13,957 nucleotides of DNA from SIG672 sp045657105 (lineage in GTDB: Bacteria > Bacillota > Clostridia > Oscillospirales > CAG-272). Under the pieces are notes generated by a model. It did no database searches and was not told the DNA's origin. It saw only the letters and a program-made list of their open reading frames with translations. The number at the start of each line of letters is the position of its first letter. The first letter of the stretch is position 1. Below, piece by piece: positions 13,265 to 13,957 of the stretch. The DNA lies in assembly GCA_045657105.1 (NCBI GenBank), contig JAZOSN010000047.1:1-13957 (forward strand), given 5' to 3'. Position numbers and translations under genes: made by a program.

Positions 13265-13776
13265 TCGAGAAGTCCCTCCACGGGTATAATAAATATTCCG
13301 CCGTCGAGCGATATTTTATCAACGAACTGAGGAAGATTGGGCACGAGCACCTTTTTACCCTCGCCGCAGTCTATCTCAAAAATATCGTTATATCCGTAAT
13401 TCACAACGTCGGTGACCTTTCCGATCAGTTCTCCGTCGGTTTTATAGGCAAAGAGTCCTATAAGGTCTGCTATAAAGACCTGAGAGTCGTCGATAGAAAG
13501 ATCCTCGCGTGCGGCATACACCGTCTTTCCTTTATAAGTGATCGCATCGTCGAGAGTTTCAACACCGACAAATTTGGTGAGCACTCTTCCTTTATGGACT
13601 GCCGAGCGAGTGACCTTCATTTCACAGTACTGACCCTGTCTTTTTATATAGAGGGTTTTAAGTCCTGCGAGAATTTCGGGACTGTCGCAAAGACTGTCGA
13701 TAACGACGTCGCCTCTCACCCCGTGAGTATTCGCGATTTTTCCCGCTTCGAGATATTTTGACAAGTTACGTTTCAT
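13261..13776 (-). CDS. rimM: Ribosome maturation factor RimM
   Basis: A 171-residue protein in 30S maturation that binds ribosomal protein S19 and acts on the 3' (head) domain. The N-terminal beta-barrel has the signature GKIANTHGVRGDV (12-24), and the C-terminal PRC-barrel has DVVNYGYNDIFEI (123-135) and LVPNLPQFVDKI (144-155). The start chosen is the ATG at 13776, preceded by TAAGGA (13784-13789) at 7 nt. The same frame stays open to a TTG at 13848, but that TTG is the first codon of the promoter's -35 box, so the longer form cannot be translated from this promoter. It is the first gene of the unit and shares an ATGA overlap with trmD. rpsP, a common upstream neighbour, is not within the window. 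Confidence 0.95.
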   Translation of the reverse strand: MKRNLSKYLEAGKIANTHGVRGDVVIDSLCDSPEILAGLKTLYIKRQGQYCEMKVTRSAVHKGRVLTKFVGVETLDDAITYKGKTVYAAREDLSIDDSQVFIADLIGLFAYKTDGELIGKVTDVVNYGYNDIFEIDCGEGKKVLVPNLPQFVDKISLDGGIFIIPVEGLLE

Positions 13777-13783
13777 AATATTT

Positions 13784-13789
13784 TCCTTA
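13784..13789 (-). promoter_or_regulatory. Ribosome binding site that decides the rimM start
   Basis: TAAGGA on the minus strand lies 7 nt before the ATG at 13776. It supports the shorter protein, which starts at the family-typical position about 11 residues before the GKIANTHG signature. Confidence 0.8.
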
Positions 13790-13819
13790 AAAGTTACTTT
13801 AAAATAAAAAGCCACTATT

Positions 13820-13848
13820 ATTATATAACTTTTTTTCGTTTTCGTCAA
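13820..13848 (-). promoter_or_regulatory. Sigma-A promoter of the rimM-trmD-Wzy-DUF4330 unit
   Basis: On the minus strand TTGACG (13843-13848) and a perfect TATAAT (13820-13825) are separated by 17 bp (13826-13842). Transcription would start near 13813, giving a ~37-nt leader before the rimM ATG. No other clear promoter was seen within the following 4.7 kb, so it probably serves all five genes. Confidence 0.85.
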
Positions 13849-13918
13849 TAGTTTTTTAAATATACGCTTTTATATCACTTTATTTAACAAAAAATCCCGA
13901 TTTTTGTTTGTGTAATAC

Positions 13919-13947
13919 TTTACAAAATGAAATATTTGTGTTATAAT
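13919..13947 (+). promoter_or_regulatory. Rightward sigma-A promoter reading out of the window
   Basis: TTTACA (13919-13924) and TATAAT (13942-13947) are separated by 17 bp, with TGT before the -10 as an extended element. The start would be near 13954, at the edge. The gene it serves lies outside. It is divergent from the rimM promoter, with about 70 bp of AT-rich DNA between the two. Confidence 0.75.
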
Positions 13948-13957
13948 TTAGTTTAGG

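Noticed and set aside
13777..13848. N-terminal extension of RimM with a hydrophobic stretch (possible membrane form)
   Set aside because: The segment is the promoter itself. The ATG at 13776 has a good ribosome binding site and fits the family start.

Overview
The window looks like a chromosomal segment from a low-to-mid GC Gram-positive anaerobe of the class Clostridia (Bacillota). The evidence is the 5' end of a 16S rRNA gene with a Clostridia-like V1-V2 region, strong AGGAGG-type ribosome binding sites, sigma-A promoters with 17-bp spacers, and an HPr carrying both His15 and the Gram-positive regulatory Ser46. A finer placement (gut-type lineages such as Oscillospirales are plausible) is only an impression from the rRNA.

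Left end (1-843): the first ~283 nt of a 16S rRNA gene on the minus strand, its ~230-nt leader, and two tandem consensus promoters that are diverged copies of one 133-bp unit. Both are flanked by A-tract-rich DNA. A separate consensus promoter faces right, toward an enolase-superfamily (mandelate-racemase-type) enzyme at 844-1989. That gene ends at a hairpin which probably serves convergent transcription.

Middle (2065-6654, all minus strand): an ECF-type sigma factor with an unusual ~375-residue C-terminal extension (2065-3705), a leaderless family 8 polysaccharide lyase (3838-6045) and rsmD (6091-6654). The lyase lies 45 bp behind rsmD. A hairpin ends the lyase transcript, and the sigma gene then appears to have its own ECF-like promoter. 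The lyase and the enolase-superfamily enzyme could both belong to uronic-acid metabolism, but this is inference. The sigma factor lies between them and is visibly more AT-rich than its neighbours.

Right part (6806-13848, all minus strand): uvrC, then a monocistronic HPr gene (ptsH) with its own promoter and terminator. Upstream of these is a five-gene transcription unit read leftward from a consensus promoter at 13820-13848: rimM-trmD (ATGA overlap), an O-antigen ligase/Wzy-type polytopic membrane protein with a ~235-residue cytoplasmic N-terminal extension, and two overlapping paralogous DUF4330-like single-pass proteins. The envelope-polysaccharide module occupies the place where rplS would normally follow trmD. 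A rightward promoter at the right edge reads out of the window.

The least familiar elements are the sigma factor with its two-module extension and Cys/His cluster, the Wzy/DUF4330 module inside the rimM-trmD operon, and the palindromic element in the rsmD leader. No CRISPR array, transposase, tRNA or recognisable riboswitch was seen.
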